A DNA stretch of 64,000 nucleotides from Streptomyces spinoverrucosus. Its GTDB lineage: Bacteria > Actinomycetota > Actinomycetes > Streptomycetales > Streptomycetaceae. Every line of letters begins with the position of its first letter. Positions within the stretch are counted from its first letter, which is position 1. The stretch is taken from the NCBI RefSeq assembly GCF_015712165.1, contig NZ_JADPZX010000001.1, positions 2,356,001 to 2,420,000 of the forward strand, given 5' to 3'. Shown piece by piece: positions 27,799 to 37,257 of this stretch. The position numbers and the translations under genes were made by a program. Below the pieces are notes generated by a model. The model made no database searches. It was given only the letters and a program-made list of their open reading frames with translations, and was not told the origin of the DNA.

Positions 27799-29649
27799 GT
27801 GACGATGGACTCCCAGACCTCAGCGGCATCACAGGCATCTTCCTCACCTCATACGTTCCAGGTCGACCTGCGTGGCTTGGTGGACCTGCTCTCCCATCAC
27901 CTCTACTCCAGCCCCAAGGTCTACCTGCGCGAGCTGCTGCAGAACGCGGTCGACGCCATCACCGCCCGCCGGGCCGAGCAGCCCGACGCCCCGGCGCGGG
28001 TGCGGCTGCACGCCGAGGACGGCAGCCTGCGGGTGGAGGACTCCGGGGTCGGGCTCACCGAGTCCGACGTGCACAACCTGCTGGCGACCATCGGGCGCAG
28101 CTCCAAGCGGGCCGACGGCCTCCAGGAGGCGCGCTCGGAGTTCCTCGGGCAGTTCGGCATCGGGCTGCTGGCCTGTTTCGTGGTGGCCGAGCGGATCCGC
28201 GTGGTCAGCCGCAGCGCCCGTACGCCGGACGCCCGGCCCGTGGAGTGGACGGCGACGGACGACGGCTCGTACACCGTGCGGACCCTGCCGGACGCGGCCC
28301 GGCCCGAGCCGGGGACCACCGTGTACCTTCAGGCGCGGGCGGGCGCCGGAGAGTGGCTCACCGAGGAGCGGGTGCTGGCGCTGGCGCGGGACTTCGGCTC
28401 GCTGCTGCCGTACGACGTGCGGGTGGGCGACGAGGAGGTCACCGACCTGCCGGCGCCCTGGGACCGGCCCTACCCCTCCCCCGCAACGCGGCGGGTGGCC
28501 CTGGCCCGGCACTGCCACGAGCTGTTCGGCTTCACCCCGCTGGACTCGATCGAGCTGAACGTGCCGCTCGCGGGGATCCGCGGGGTGGCGTACGTCCTGC
28601 CGTCCGCGGTCAGCCCGGCGCAGCGCGCCCGGCACCGCGTCCACCTCAAGGGCATGCTGCTGACCGAGCGGGCCGAACAGCTACTGCCCGACTGGGCGTT
28701 CTTCGTGCGCTGTGTGCTCGACACCGACAGTCTGCGGCCCACCGCGTCGCGCGAGTCGCTGTACGAGGACGAGACCCTGGCGGCCGTGAGGGAGGCGCTG
28801 GGCGAAAGGATTCGGTCCTGGCTCACCGGTCTCGCGGCCGGTGACCCGGAGCGGCTGGCGGCCTTCCTGTCGGTGCACCACCTGGGGGTGAAGTCCCTGG
28901 CGCGGCACGACAAGGAGATGCTGCGCACGATGCTGCCGTGGCTGCCGTTCGAGACGACGGACGGGCAGCTGTCACTGGAGGAGTTCGCGCTGCGCCACCC
29001 GGTGGTGCACTTCACGCGCACGGTCGAGGAGTACCGGCAGGTCGCCCCGATCGCGTCCGCGCAGGGCGTCGGGGTGGTCAACGGCGGCTACACGTACGAC
29101 AGCGAGCTGGTCGAGGCGTTGCCGTCGGTGCGGCCGGGCACGGTCGTCGCCGAGCTCGACGCGAACACCGTGACCGCCCACCTGGACGCCGTCGAACCGG
29201 CCGAGGAGCTGGCCCTGGCGGGCTTCCTGGCGGCCGCGCGGGCCACGCTGGACCCGCTGGGCTGCGATGTGGTCCTGCGGGCCTTCCACCCGCTGTCCGT
29301 GCCCGCGCTGCACCTGGACGACCGGGCGGCCCGGCACGAGCAGGCCCGGGCGGCGGCCGAGGAGGAGGCCGACGACCTGTGGGCGGGCATCCTCGGCTCG
29401 CTGCGCGGCAGCGCCCCCCGCGCGCGTCTGGTGCTCAACCACCTCAACCCGCTGATCCGCAAGGTCAGTTCGCTGAACGATCCGGAACTCGTCGGCACCG
29501 CCACGGAGTCGCTGTACGGCCAGGCCCTGCTGATGGCGCAGCGTCCGCTGCGGCCCGCCGACTCCGCCCTGCTCAACCGGGCGTTCATCGGCCTGCTGGA
29601 ATGGGCCACCCACAGCGACTCCGACTCCCCGGGGGACGGTCACCGATGA
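27799..29649 (+). CDS. HSP90-family (HtpG-like) chaperone
   Basis: A 616-residue GHKL ATPase of the HSP90 family. The Bergerat fold motifs are LRELLQNAVDAI (around residue 50), VEDSGVGLTESDV (around 87) and EFLGQFGIGLLACF (around 117); PTASRESLYED falls in the middle domain. The C-terminal part (residues about 400-600) is shorter and less recognisable than classical HtpG. Start GTG 27799; ATG 27805 is two codons further, and neither has a clear ribosome site. It is divergent from recG and overlaps the following TPR gene by 4 bases, so the two are coupled and probably act together. Confidence 0.85.
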   Translation: MTMDSQTSAASQASSSPHTFQVDLRGLVDLLSHHLYSSPKVYLRELLQNAVDAITARRAEQPDAPARVRLHAEDGSLRVEDSGVGLTESDVHNLLATIGRSSKRADGLQEARSEFLGQFGIGLLACFVVAERIRVVSRSARTPDARPVEWTATDDGSYTVRTLPDAARPEPGTTVYLQARAGAGEWLTEERVLALARDFGSLLPYDVRVGDEEVTDLPAPWDRPYPSPATRRVALARHCHELFGFTPLDSIELNVPLAGIRGVAYVLPSAVSPAQRARHRVHLKGMLLTERAEQLLPDWAFFVRCVLDTDSLRPTASRESLYEDETLAAVREALGERIRSWLTGLAAGDPERLAAFLSVHHLGVKSLARHDKEMLRTMLPWLPFETTDGQLSLEEFALRHPVVHFTRTVEEYRQVAPIASAQGVGVVNGGYTYDSELVEALPSVRPGTVVAELDANTVTAHLDAVEPAEELALAGFLAAARATLDPLGCDVVLRAFHPLSVPALHLDDRAARHEQARAAAEEEADDLWAGILGSLRGSAPRARLVLNHLNPLIRKVSSLNDPELVGTATESLYGQALLMAQRPLRPADSALLNRAFIGLLEWATHSDSDSPGDGHR

Positions 29650-32615
29650 GTGAGATCAGGGACTTCGACGCGCTGCGCCGGGCGATGGCGGAGAACTCCG
29701 AGCAGCCGGAGGGACCCGCACGCAACGCGCGCGCGGAGCGGTTGCTGGTGGAGGCCGAGAAGCTGAACATCCCGCTCGCCGTGATCGAGGCGCTCGGGCA
29801 CCAGCTGAAGGTCTACAACTACAGCTCCGAGAAGGACAAGATGTTCGTCCCGTTCGCGCGCCTGCTGCGCATGTGGGACGAGCGCCCCGAGGACTTCGAC
29901 GAGTACGAGACCCACTCGCTGCACTGGGTCTTCAAGTGGATGTCGGCCGGGATGCTCGACCAGCCGCACATCCCGCTGGCCTCCATCGAGAAGTGGCTCG
30001 GCGAGATGGAGCACCGCTACCGCCTCGCCGGGCACTCCGAACGGGCCGTGCGCGGCGCCGAGTTCAGTGTGGCCGCGCACGTCGGGGACGTGGAGCGCGC
30101 GGAGCGGGCGTACGCGGCGTGGCTGGCCGCGGACCGGGACAGCATGGCCGACTGCCACGCGTGCGAACTGAACGGACAGGGCTGGTGGCAGGCGGAGCGC
30201 GGCCGGCCCGCCGAGGCACTTCAGCTGTGGGCGCCGGTGCTGGGCGGTGAGTTCACGTGCGCCCACGAGCCGCACAGCGTCCTGGCGTCGTCCCTGGTGC
30301 CGCTGCTGCGGCTGGGCCGCCTCGACGATGCGCGCGCCCACCATCTGCGGGGCTTCCGGCTCGTGCGGTCCATGGAGAGCATGCGCGGCGCCTACGCGGA
30401 CCACGTCGAGTTCTGCGCGCTGACCGGTAACGAGGCGCGCGGTCTTGAGCTGCTGGCGGAGCGGCCGGCGTACTTCACGGACACCGGGCACCCGCGCAGC
30501 AGGATGGACTTCATGAGCGTGGTCACCCTGCTCATGGACCGGCTCACCGAGCTGGGCCACGGCGACCAGCAGGTGCCGGGCCCGGCGGGCCGGGCGTGGA
30601 CCGCGCGCGAACTCGCCGCCCACGCGCGCGGGGAGGCCCTCGCCCTGGCGGCGCGGTTCGACCAACGCAACGGCACCCAGCACGTCAGCGAGCGGGTACG
30701 CGCGCGTATGGAGCGGCGCCCGCTGGTCGAGCGGCTCGTCCTTGGAGTGCGCTCGGAGCGGCTGGCGCACCCCGTGCGTCCGGTCGCCCCGGCCCCCGTG
30801 ACGCCGGCGTCCGCCACGACCGGGCAGGAGCCGGACCTGGCCGCGCTGCTGGCCGAGGCGCGGCGGCTGTCGGACAGCCTGCAGCCGAACGCCGTCGAGG
30901 CCTGGGCGGCCGTCGCGCGGGCCGCGGAGGGAACCGACCTGGACGCCCGTGACCGGGCGGAGATCGCCGACCACGAGGCGATGGGCCTGGGCCCCGAGGG
31001 CGCCGAGCTGTTCGAACGCGGCGCCGAGCTGTACGCCGAGGCGGGCGACCCGGGCGAGGCCCTGGCGGCACGCGCGCGTGCGGCGTACGTCCGCGCGCTC
31101 GCCGGTCATGTCGACAAGGCCGTCGAAGCGGTCGCCGGACTCTACGACGAGGTTCTCGCCCTCTATGCCGAGGACGGCACCGGCGTACGGCAGATCGCGT
31201 CCGTGCTGATGGGGCGGGCGCGGATTCTGATGCGGCGGGTGCACGAGGCCGACGACGCCGGGGCCGGCGCCTCGCAGGAGACTGTCCTGGCGGAGGCCGA
31301 GGCCGCCGCCAGGGAGGTGCTGGCGCTCGTCGAGGGCCACACCGGGAACGACGTCCGGCTCGCCGCACGGGCGGCCGAGGCGCGGGCGATGCTCGCCGAG
31401 CTGGCCGTGCACCACGGGGACGTCGAGAAGGCCGCCGACCTGTTCGCGCGGGCCGCTGCGGCGTACGTGGAGGCGGGGCTGCCGTGGTTCGCGGTGGAGT
31501 ACGAGGCCCGGCTGGCCGGCCTCGCCCAGCACCTCGGGGACACCGGGGAGGCCGAACGGGCGCTGCGGGCGGCCCTGGAGCACGGCGGACCGCACCTGGA
31601 GGCCACCGGGCGGGCCCAGCTGCACCTGCAGCTGGCCGAGGTCCTCGGCGGCCGGGGAGAGTCCGCGGAGGCCGCCGAGCACGCCCTGGACGCGGCGCAC
31701 TGGGCCGACGAGGCGGGCGAGGGGCCCACCTTCGGCGTGTGGGCGCGGCATCTGCTGGGCGGGTTCCTGCTGCGGCAGGGGCGGTGGGCCGAGGCCGCGG
31801 AGGTACTGGAGTCGGCGCTGCCCGACCTGAGCGCCGAGACGCACGGCGACGGCGCGATCGTCCAGACGCAGTGGTGGCTCGGCGACTGCCTCAGCGAGCT
31901 CGGCGAGCACCGGGCAGCCGCCGAACGCCGCCTGCAGGCCGCCGAGATCGCCCGGCACTGGCCCGAGCAGCACGACCACGCCACCCTGGCCCACCTCGCC
32001 GCCGAGTCCCTGGGGCACGCCGGGCTGCCCGCCGAGTCGGACCAGGCCTACGCGCGCGCGGGCGAGCTGTGGCGCTCACTGGGCAACGTCCATGGTCTCG
32101 TCCGCTCCCTGCGCGCCCGCGCGTGGCTCGCGCTGCGCACGGACGACTGCGGCGGCGGCGAGACCGCACGGGAGTTGATGGCGGCCGCCGTCCACGAGTG
32201 CGTCAGTGCCCTGAGCACCGCGGCCGACGAGGAGTCGCGGCAGCGGCTCACCGTCGAACTCGGCCACACCCACCGCCAGTTCGGTGACCTGCTCGCCCGC
32301 TCGTCGGCCGAGGACGCCGAGGACGGCTCGATCCGGGCCATGTTCGAGGAGGCCCTGACCGAAGTGGAGGAGGCCGTCTCCGTGTTCGCCTCCCTGGGTG
32401 CCGACGCCCGGCACGCCCGCACCGGCGCCGAACTCGCGGCGGGCTGGCTGGCGGCCGACCTGGGCCGCAGCGGCGAGGCAGCCGCACGCGCGCGTGCGGT
32501 GCTGGAGGCGTACGCCGACGCCACCGAGGACGACGAGGCGGCACAGGAGCGGCGAGCGGAGGCGGAACAGATGCTGCGGGTGGTGCGAGAAGGGCGGGAA
32601 CAGGAGGATTGTTGA
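29646..32615 (+). CDS. Large TPR-repeat protein paired with the HSP90-family gene
   Basis: A 989-residue, Ala/Glu-rich, all-helical protein made of tetratricopeptide-like repeats (for example AVARAAEGTDLDARDRAEIA, EGAELFERGAELYAEAGD and GDVEKAADLFARAAAAYVEA) running from about residue 400 to 970. The first 350 residues form another helical domain containing HSLHWVFKWMSAGM and ADCHACELNGQGWW. No signal peptide or catalytic motif is seen. The ATG overlaps the HSP90-family stop (ATGA). TPR proteins are classical HSP90 partners, so a co-chaperone or client-adaptor role is likely but inferred. Confidence 0.75.
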   Translation: MSEIRDFDALRRAMAENSEQPEGPARNARAERLLVEAEKLNIPLAVIEALGHQLKVYNYSSEKDKMFVPFARLLRMWDERPEDFDEYETHSLHWVFKWMSAGMLDQPHIPLASIEKWLGEMEHRYRLAGHSERAVRGAEFSVAAHVGDVERAERAYAAWLAADRDSMADCHACELNGQGWWQAERGRPAEALQLWAPVLGGEFTCAHEPHSVLASSLVPLLRLGRLDDARAHHLRGFRLVRSMESMRGAYADHVEFCALTGNEARGLELLAERPAYFTDTGHPRSRMDFMSVVTLLMDRLTELGHGDQQVPGPAGRAWTARELAAHARGEALALAARFDQRNGTQHVSERVRARMERRPLVERLVLGVRSERLAHPVRPVAPAPVTPASATTGQEPDLAALLAEARRLSDSLQPNAVEAWAAVARAAEGTDLDARDRAEIADHEAMGLGPEGAELFERGAELYAEAGDPGEALAARARAAYVRALAGHVDKAVEAVAGLYDEVLALYAEDGTGVRQIASVLMGRARILMRRVHEADDAGAGASQETVLAEAEAAAREVLALVEGHTGNDVRLAARAAEARAMLAELAVHHGDVEKAADLFARAAAAYVEAGLPWFAVEYEARLAGLAQHLGDTGEAERALRAALEHGGPHLEATGRAQLHLQLAEVLGGRGESAEAAEHALDAAHWADEAGEGPTFGVWARHLLGGFLLRQGRWAEAAEVLESALPDLSAETHGDGAIVQTQWWLGDCLSELGEHRAAAERRLQAAEIARHWPEQHDHATLAHLAAESLGHAGLPAESDQAYARAGELWRSLGNVHGLVRSLRARAWLALRTDDCGGGETARELMAAAVHECVSALSTAADEESRQRLTVELGHTHRQFGDLLARSSAEDAEDGSIRAMFEEALTEVEEAVSVFASLGADARHARTGAELAAGWLAADLGRSGEAAARARAVLEAYADATEDDEAAQERRAEAEQMLRVVREGREQEDC

Positions 32616-32669
32616 ACGAAAGACGCCCGCATGCTCCTCGGCGTCATCGATCAACAACCTTCTTCGCGC

Positions 32670-34367
32670 TCACTCCACCCCGATCAGCAGCAGAGCCCCC
32701 TGCCGCCCACCCCGGTACACCACCGTGTCGACGGCGAGGTAGGCCTCCCGCACCCGCGCCTGAAGGTGCTCGGCGACGGACTCCGGGGCCTCGTCGCCCA
32801 GCACCAGGGTCACCAGCTCCCCGCCGGCCGCGAGCATCCGGTCCAGCACGGTCTCGGCGATGGCCGTGACGTCCGCCCCGATCACGGCCACGTCCCCGTC
32901 GATGAGCCCGAGGACGTCACCGGCCTGGCAGATGCCGGCCATCGTCCAGGCCTGGCGTTCCGCCACGGCGACCTCGCCGTAGCGGGTCGCTCCCGCCGCC
33001 GAGGTCATGGACACCACGTCCTCGTCGAAGCGGCGCTCCGGCGCGTGCACCGCGAGCGCCGCGATGCCCTGGACCGCGGAGCGGGTGGGGATCAGGGACA
33101 CGCGGATGCCCTCCGCGCGCACCTGCTCGACCGCCGCGGCGGCGGTGTGCCGCAGCTCGGGATCGTTGGGCAGCAGCACGACCTCGCGCGCGTGGGCCCG
33201 CCGCAGGGCCTCGACAAGCTCCCCGCTGGCGGGCGGCTCCCCGGGACGCGCGAGCACCGTCGTGGCGCCCGCCTCGGCGTACAGCCCGGCCAGCCCCTCG
33301 CCGGGCACCACGGCCACCACGGCCCGCTGGACGCGTTCCCGAGGGCGCCCTTCCCCGCGTACCGTGTGCACGTCGTCGGCACCGAAGTGCGTGATCCTGA
33401 TGCGGTACGGCCGGCCGGCCTCGACGCCCGCCTCCACGGCGGCGCCGGCGTCGTCCACGTGCACATGGACGTTCCACAGTCCGTCACCGCCGACCACGAC
33501 GAGTGAGTCCCCGAGGGCGTCGAGCCGCTCCCGCAGCCGAGCCACGGCCAGGTCGTCGGCCTCCAGGAGGTAGATCACCTCGTACGCCGGACCGCCGTCC
33601 TCGGCGCCGTCCGCGCACTCCGTCGCGCCCAAGGCGCCCTGGCTGCCGAGCGGCACCTGCACGCGCGCGTGCCGCGTGTCGGCCGTCACCGCCACCGCCC
33701 CCGGCAGCTCCCCCGTGAACGTCTCCACCAGCGCCGCCAGCACCGCCACCAGCCCGCGCCCCCCGGCGTCCACCACCCCGGCACGCTCCAGGACGGCCAG
33801 CTGCCCCGGCGTCGCGGCAAGGGCCGCACGGGCCCCGTCGTAGGCGGCCCGCGCGACCGTCCCGCAGTCGCCCTCCGCTCCCCCGGCCGCGTCGGCGGCG
33901 GCCGAGGCGACCGACAGGACCGTGCCCTCCACGGGGTGCGCCACGGCCTGGCGGGCGGCGTCGGCCGCGCGGCGCAGCGCGAGCCGCAGGCCCTGTCCGT
34001 CGGTGTGAGCGTTCTCACCGTCGACGGCGAGCACCTGCGCCATACCGCGCAGCAGCTGCGCGAGGATCGTCCCGGAGTTGCCCCGCGCGCCGATCAGCGC
34101 CCCGTGGGCCATCGCCCGCGCGGCCTCGGCCAGCGAGGGACGCCCGTGGCTGGACGCGTCGACCTCGTGGGCGGCGAAGACCGCCTCGACCGCGGTCACC
34201 GCCGACTCGACGGTCAGATACAGGTTCGTGCCGGTGTCCCCGTCCGCGACCGGGTACACGTTGATCGCGTCGATCTCCTCACGCGCGCGTCCCAGCGCCT
34301 GAAGCGCGAGACCGCACCAGGTGCGCACCGCGAGAGCATCGAAGAATGTCTGCGGCCCCTGCGCCAC
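32670..34367 (-). CDS. DAK2-domain / FakA-like kinase family protein
   Basis: A 565-residue protein with an N-terminal DAK2 domain (NVYPVADGDTGTNLYLT at about 40-56 supplies Mg-ATP-binding Asp residues; GARGNSGTILAQLLRGM near 108) and a C-terminal FakA/DegV-associated domain (residues about 330-560; GVEAGRPYRIRITHFG, SVIPTRS-like SLIPTRSAVQGIAALA). FakA phosphorylates fatty acids bound to FakB. Start GTG 34367, five bases after GAGGAGG. It is divergent from rpmB and next to recG in streptomycetes, except that here the HSP90/TPR pair lies between. Confidence 0.85.
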   Translation of the reverse strand: MAQGPQTFFDALAVRTWCGLALQALGRAREEIDAINVYPVADGDTGTNLYLTVESAVTAVEAVFAAHEVDASSHGRPSLAEAARAMAHGALIGARGNSGTILAQLLRGMAQVLAVDGENAHTDGQGLRLALRRAADAARQAVAHPVEGTVLSVASAAADAAGGAEGDCGTVARAAYDGARAALAATPGQLAVLERAGVVDAGGRGLVAVLAALVETFTGELPGAVAVTADTRHARVQVPLGSQGALGATECADGAEDGGPAYEVIYLLEADDLAVARLRERLDALGDSLVVVGGDGLWNVHVHVDDAGAAVEAGVEAGRPYRIRITHFGADDVHTVRGEGRPRERVQRAVVAVVPGEGLAGLYAEAGATTVLARPGEPPASGELVEALRRAHAREVVLLPNDPELRHTAAAAVEQVRAEGIRVSLIPTRSAVQGIAALAVHAPERRFDEDVVSMTSAAGATRYGEVAVAERQAWTMAGICQAGDVLGLIDGDVAVIGADVTAIAETVLDRMLAAGGELVTLVLGDEAPESVAEHLQARVREAYLAVDTVVYRGGRQGALLLIGVE

Positions 34368-34631
34368 CTGCGCCTCCTCTGCTGGACGTGGGTCGCAGCG
34401 TAGCCCCGGGGCCGGTGCCCGCCGGAAGAGGGCGGGGGCGGGCCCCTGATCAGCCATGGTAATTTCGTTGTACGGACGCAGCCGTTGTATGCTGCTCCGG
34501 TTGCCCGATCCTGATCGGGCCATTCCCCTGGCAACGCCACTCAGATCTCAGATCGCTCGCAAGGGCATAAGATCTCGATCCCGGCATGCCGGGATCAACC
34601 GTAAGTGCATCTGAAGTCTTTGGAGTGACCC

Positions 34632-34817
34632 GTGGCTGCCAACTGCGACGTCTGCGGCAAGGGGCCGGGCTTCGGCAACAACATCTCGCACTCGCACCGC
34701 CGTACGTCCCGCCGCTGGAACCCGAACATCCAGCGTGTGCGTACCGTGGTCGGCGGGACGCCGAAGCGCGTGAACGCTTGCACCTCGTGCATCAAGGCCG
34801 GCAAGGTCTCGCGCTGA
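34632..34817 (+). CDS. rpmB: 50S ribosomal protein L28
   Basis: A 61-residue ribosomal protein beginning [17 protein letters not shown] and ending [14 protein letters not shown]. The four Cys (CDVC and CTSC) are the zinc-binding form of L28. Start GTG 34632 behind TGGAGTGA. It is followed by a strong terminator. Confidence 0.96.
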   Translation: MAANCDVCGKGPGFGNNISHSHRRTSRRWNPNIQRVRTVVGGTPKRVNACTSCIKAGKVSR

Positions 34818-34857
34818 CGCACAGCTAAGCGCGCGGCCACTGCTGGTTCGCTGCATC

Positions 34858-34888
34858 AGCCGGTCCACCTCGGGTGGACCGGCTTTTT
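34858..34888 (+). terminator. Rho-independent terminator of rpmB
   Basis: AGCCGGTCCACC pairs perfectly with GGTGGACCGGCT over 12 bp around a 3-base loop, followed by TTTTT. It is the clearest intrinsic terminator of the window. Confidence 0.93.
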
Positions 34889-34905
34889 GCTGTGCCGGGC
34901 CGCGT

Positions 34906-34937
34906 AAACGCTTACGCGAGCGCTTACGCGAGCGTTT
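34906..34937. repeat. Interlaced short repeat between rpmB and thiD
   Basis: The unit TTACGCGAGCG occurs twice in tandem (34913 and 34924), flanked by AAACGC and GCGTTT, and GTAAACGC/GCGTTTAC elements recur up to the thiD stop at 34957. The array can fold into alternative hairpins and may serve as the thiD terminator. Confidence 0.55.
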
Positions 34938-34956
34938 ATGCGGCTCTCCGCCGCGT

Positions 34957-35772
34957 TTACGCCTTCCCCTCGTCGCTCCCCGCCGTGCGGAACCGCCACC
35001 CGTGATCCACCGGCCCGATCCCGCCCCCCAGCGCGAATCCGCCCGCGATCGCCCCGGTGACGTACTCCTTCGCCGCCCGCACCGCCTCCGGCACGGCCAG
35101 CCCCTTCGCCAGCCCGGACGCGATCGCCGAGGCCAGCGTGCAGCCCGTCCCGTGCGTGTGCCGGTTGTCGTGACGGGGTGCGCGCAGCCAGTGCTCCTCG
35201 GAGCCGTCGGTGAGCAAGTCCACCGCCTCCCCCGGCAGATGCCCGCCCTTGATCACGACCCAGCGCGGCCCGTACGCCAGCAGGGCGGCCGCCGCCTCGC
35301 GCATCCGGTCCTCCGACTCGACCCGTAGCCCGGTCAGTTGGGCGACCTCGTCGAGGTTCGGCGTCAGCACGGTCGCGGCCGGCAGCAGCTTCGTCCGTAC
35401 GGAATCCAGCGCGGAGGCCGCCAGCAGCGAGTCGCCGTGCTTGGAGACGCCCACCGGGTCGACGACCGCGGGCGCGTCGGTTCCGGCGATCAAATCCGCC
35501 ACCGCCTCGACGAGTTCCGCCGAGGCCAGCATCCCGGTCTTCACGGCCTGTACGCCGATGTCGTCGACGACACTGCGGTACTGGGCCCGTACGGCCGCCA
35601 CGGGCAGCTCCCAGGCGCCCTGCACGCCCAGGGAGTTCTGCGCGGTCACCGCCGTGATCACGCTCATACCGTGTACGCCGAGGGCGAGCATCGTCTTCAG
35701 GTCGGCCTGGATGCCCGCGCCCCCGCCGGAGTCGGACCCGGCCACGGTCAGCACCCTGGGTGGCGCGTTCAT
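34957..35772 (-). CDS. thiD: Bifunctional hydroxymethylpyrimidine kinase / phosphomethylpyrimidine kinase
   Basis: Thiamine-pathway kinase phosphorylating HMP twice. The 271-residue ribokinase-fold protein shows [20 protein letters not shown] at the N-terminus, [17 protein letters not shown], and the anion-hole motif [14 protein letters not shown] near residue 208. Its ATG overlaps the thiL stop by 4 bases (ATGA), so the two thiamine genes are translationally coupled. No TPP riboswitch was recognised upstream of this pair. Confidence 0.95.
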   Translation of the reverse strand: MNAPPRVLTVAGSDSGGGAGIQADLKTMLALGVHGMSVITAVTAQNSLGVQGAWELPVAAVRAQYRSVVDDIGVQAVKTGMLASAELVEAVADLIAGTDAPAVVDPVGVSKHGDSLLAASALDSVRTKLLPAATVLTPNLDEVAQLTGLRVESEDRMREAAAALLAYGPRWVVIKGGHLPGEAVDLLTDGSEEHWLRAPRHDNRHTHGTGCTLASAIASGLAKGLAVPEAVRAAKEYVTGAIAGGFALGGGIGPVDHGWRFRTAGSDEGKA

Positions 35773-36734
35773 GACTCGATGCCTCCGAAGTGGTCCCAGC
35801 CACCCTTGCTGGTCCAGGGCGCCCCGTCGACGGTGACCTGGGGCAGCGCGGACGGGTTGAGCACCTCGCCGATCACCTTCCAGCGGGCGGGCAGCTTCAC
35901 GTCCGGCGGGAAGGTCGCCACGATCGCGTGGTCCTCTCCCCCGGTCAGCACCCACTGGAGGGGGTCGACGCCCACCGCCTGCCCGATGTCGTGCATCTGC
36001 GAGGGGATGTCGATCGCGCCGGAACGGACGTCGATACGGACCTTGCTGGCCTCCGCGATGTGCCCGAGGTCGGCGATCAGCCCGTCGCTCACGTCGCACA
36101 TCGCCGTCGCGCCCAGCGCGGCCGCCGCCGGGCCCGCGTGATACGGCGGCTCCGGGCGCCGGTGCGCCTCGACGAAGGCGCGCGGCGAGCGGAACCCACG
36201 CGAGAGCACCGCGTACCCGGCCGCCGACCAGCCCAGCCAGCCGGTCACCGCGACGAGGTCACCGGGCTGTGCGCCGGCCCGCGTCACGGGCTCCTGGTTG
36301 CGCAGGTCGCCGAGCGCGGTGATCGACACCGTGATGGTGTCCCCTCGTACGACATCACCGCCGACCACGGACGCGCCCGCCACCTGGCACTCGTCGCGCA
36401 GCCCGTCCATCAGCTCGGTCGGCCAGGTGACCGGGAGTTCGGCCGGCACGACCAGGCCGAGCAGCAGCGCGGTCGGTACGGCGCCCATGGCCGCGATGTC
36501 GGCGAGGTTCTGCGCGGCCGCCTTGCGCCCGACGTCGTACGCCGTGGACCAGTCCCGGCGGAAGTGCCGCCCCTCCAGCAGGATGTCGGTGCTGGCCACG
36601 ACCCGGCGGTCCGGCGCGGCGACCACCGCGGCGTCGTCGCCGGGGCCGACCCGCACCGCCGGGGTGGTGGTCAGACGGGAGGTGAGCTCCCTGATGAGCC
36701 CGAACTCCCCGAGCTCACCAACAGTGCCCTTCAT
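35769..36734 (-). CDS. thiL: Thiamine-monophosphate kinase
   Basis: A 321-residue ThiL, which makes thiamine diphosphate from thiamine monophosphate with ATP. Signatures are GELGEFGLI at the N-terminus, [10 protein letters not shown] (Mg/ATP Asp pair), GGDVVRGDT, and [11 protein letters not shown] and [12 protein letters not shown] in the C-terminal half. ATG 36734 is preferred; the upstream extension is a 21-base tandem repeat without family resemblance. It is the first gene of the thiL-thiD operon. Confidence 0.95.
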   Translation of the reverse strand: MKGTVGELGEFGLIRELTSRLTTTPAVRVGPGDDAAVVAAPDRRVVASTDILLEGRHFRRDWSTAYDVGRKAAAQNLADIAAMGAVPTALLLGLVVPAELPVTWPTELMDGLRDECQVAGASVVGGDVVRGDTITVSITALGDLRNQEPVTRAGAQPGDLVAVTGWLGWSAAGYAVLSRGFRSPRAFVEAHRRPEPPYHAGPAAAALGATAMCDVSDGLIADLGHIAEASKVRIDVRSGAIDIPSQMHDIGQAVGVDPLQWVLTGGEDHAIVATFPPDVKLPARWKVIGEVLNPSALPQVTVDGAPWTSKGGWDHFGGIES

Positions 36735-36810
36735 TGCCCTTACGCCCCTTCTGTCCCTGTGCGTGCCCGGTCGCGGGTCATCAGTGTCCTCGATACGGTC
36801 GAAGTGTCCG

Positions 36811-36852
36811 CCAACCGGTCCCCCATGACCGCCAACGGGTCCCCCATGACCG
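36811..36852. repeat. 21-base tandem duplication upstream of thiL
   Basis: Two copies of a 21-base unit start CCAAC at 36811 and 36832 and share GGTCCCCCATGACCG, differing at one base. It lies in the divergent region between thiL and the Lrp-type gene and is probably non-coding. Confidence 0.7.
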
Positions 36853-37003
36853 TCGAGGCGGTCGCCGTGTCCGTCAACATCCGTCGTGTCCGCGCCCCGG
36901 CACACGCGCCCCGGTTACCGCAGGTCTCCCCGCAGCGTGCGGCGACGCGATACCGTGGCGTTCCTTTTCCCCACATGATCCTCGTGGCCGCCCTGGAGGT
37001 TCC

Positions 37004-37237
37004 GTGGTACAGGCGTACATCCTGATCCAGACGGAGGTCGGCAAGGCGTCGACCGTCGCCGAGACGATCAGCAAGATCCCTGGGGTGATCCAGGCCGAGG
37101 ACGTCACGGGACCGTACGACGTCATCGTGCGCGCCCAGGCCGACACCGTCGACGACCTGGGCCGCATGGTGGTTGCGAAGGTCCAGCAAGTGGACGGCAT
37201 CACCCGCACCCTGACCTGCCCGGTCGTCCATCTGTAG
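37004..37237 (+). CDS. Stand-alone Lrp/AsnC ligand-binding (RAM) domain protein
   Basis: A 77-residue protein made only of the effector-binding domain of Lrp/AsnC regulators (VQAYILIQTEVGKAS, ISKIPGVIQAEDVTGPYDVIV, QQVDGITRTLTCPVV). There is no helix-turn-helix. Start GTG 37004, behind GGAGGTTCC. Such proteins bind amino acids and assemble as decamer-like rings, possibly modulating full-length Lrp proteins. It is divergent from thiL and 20 bases ahead of the lipoprotein gene. Confidence 0.85.
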   Translation: MVQAYILIQTEVGKASTVAETISKIPGVIQAEDVTGPYDVIVRAQADTVDDLGRMVVAKVQQVDGITRTLTCPVVHL

Positions 37238-37257
37238 TCCCCGTCTACCCTTGGCCG

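Noticed and set aside
29640..32018. 792-codon minus-strand open frame opposite the TPR gene
   Set aside because: Low-complexity translation typical of antisense frames in GC-rich genes; the plus-strand frame has repeat structure and a coupled start.
36735..36905. N-terminal extension of thiL rich in Gly-His repeats
   Set aside because: It is encoded by a 21-base tandem duplication with no ThiL homology; ATG 36734 gives the normal N-terminus GELGEFGLI.
35769..36960. Search for a TPP riboswitch in front of thiL-thiD
   Set aside because: No conserved CTGAGA/TPP-type pair was seen upstream of thiL.
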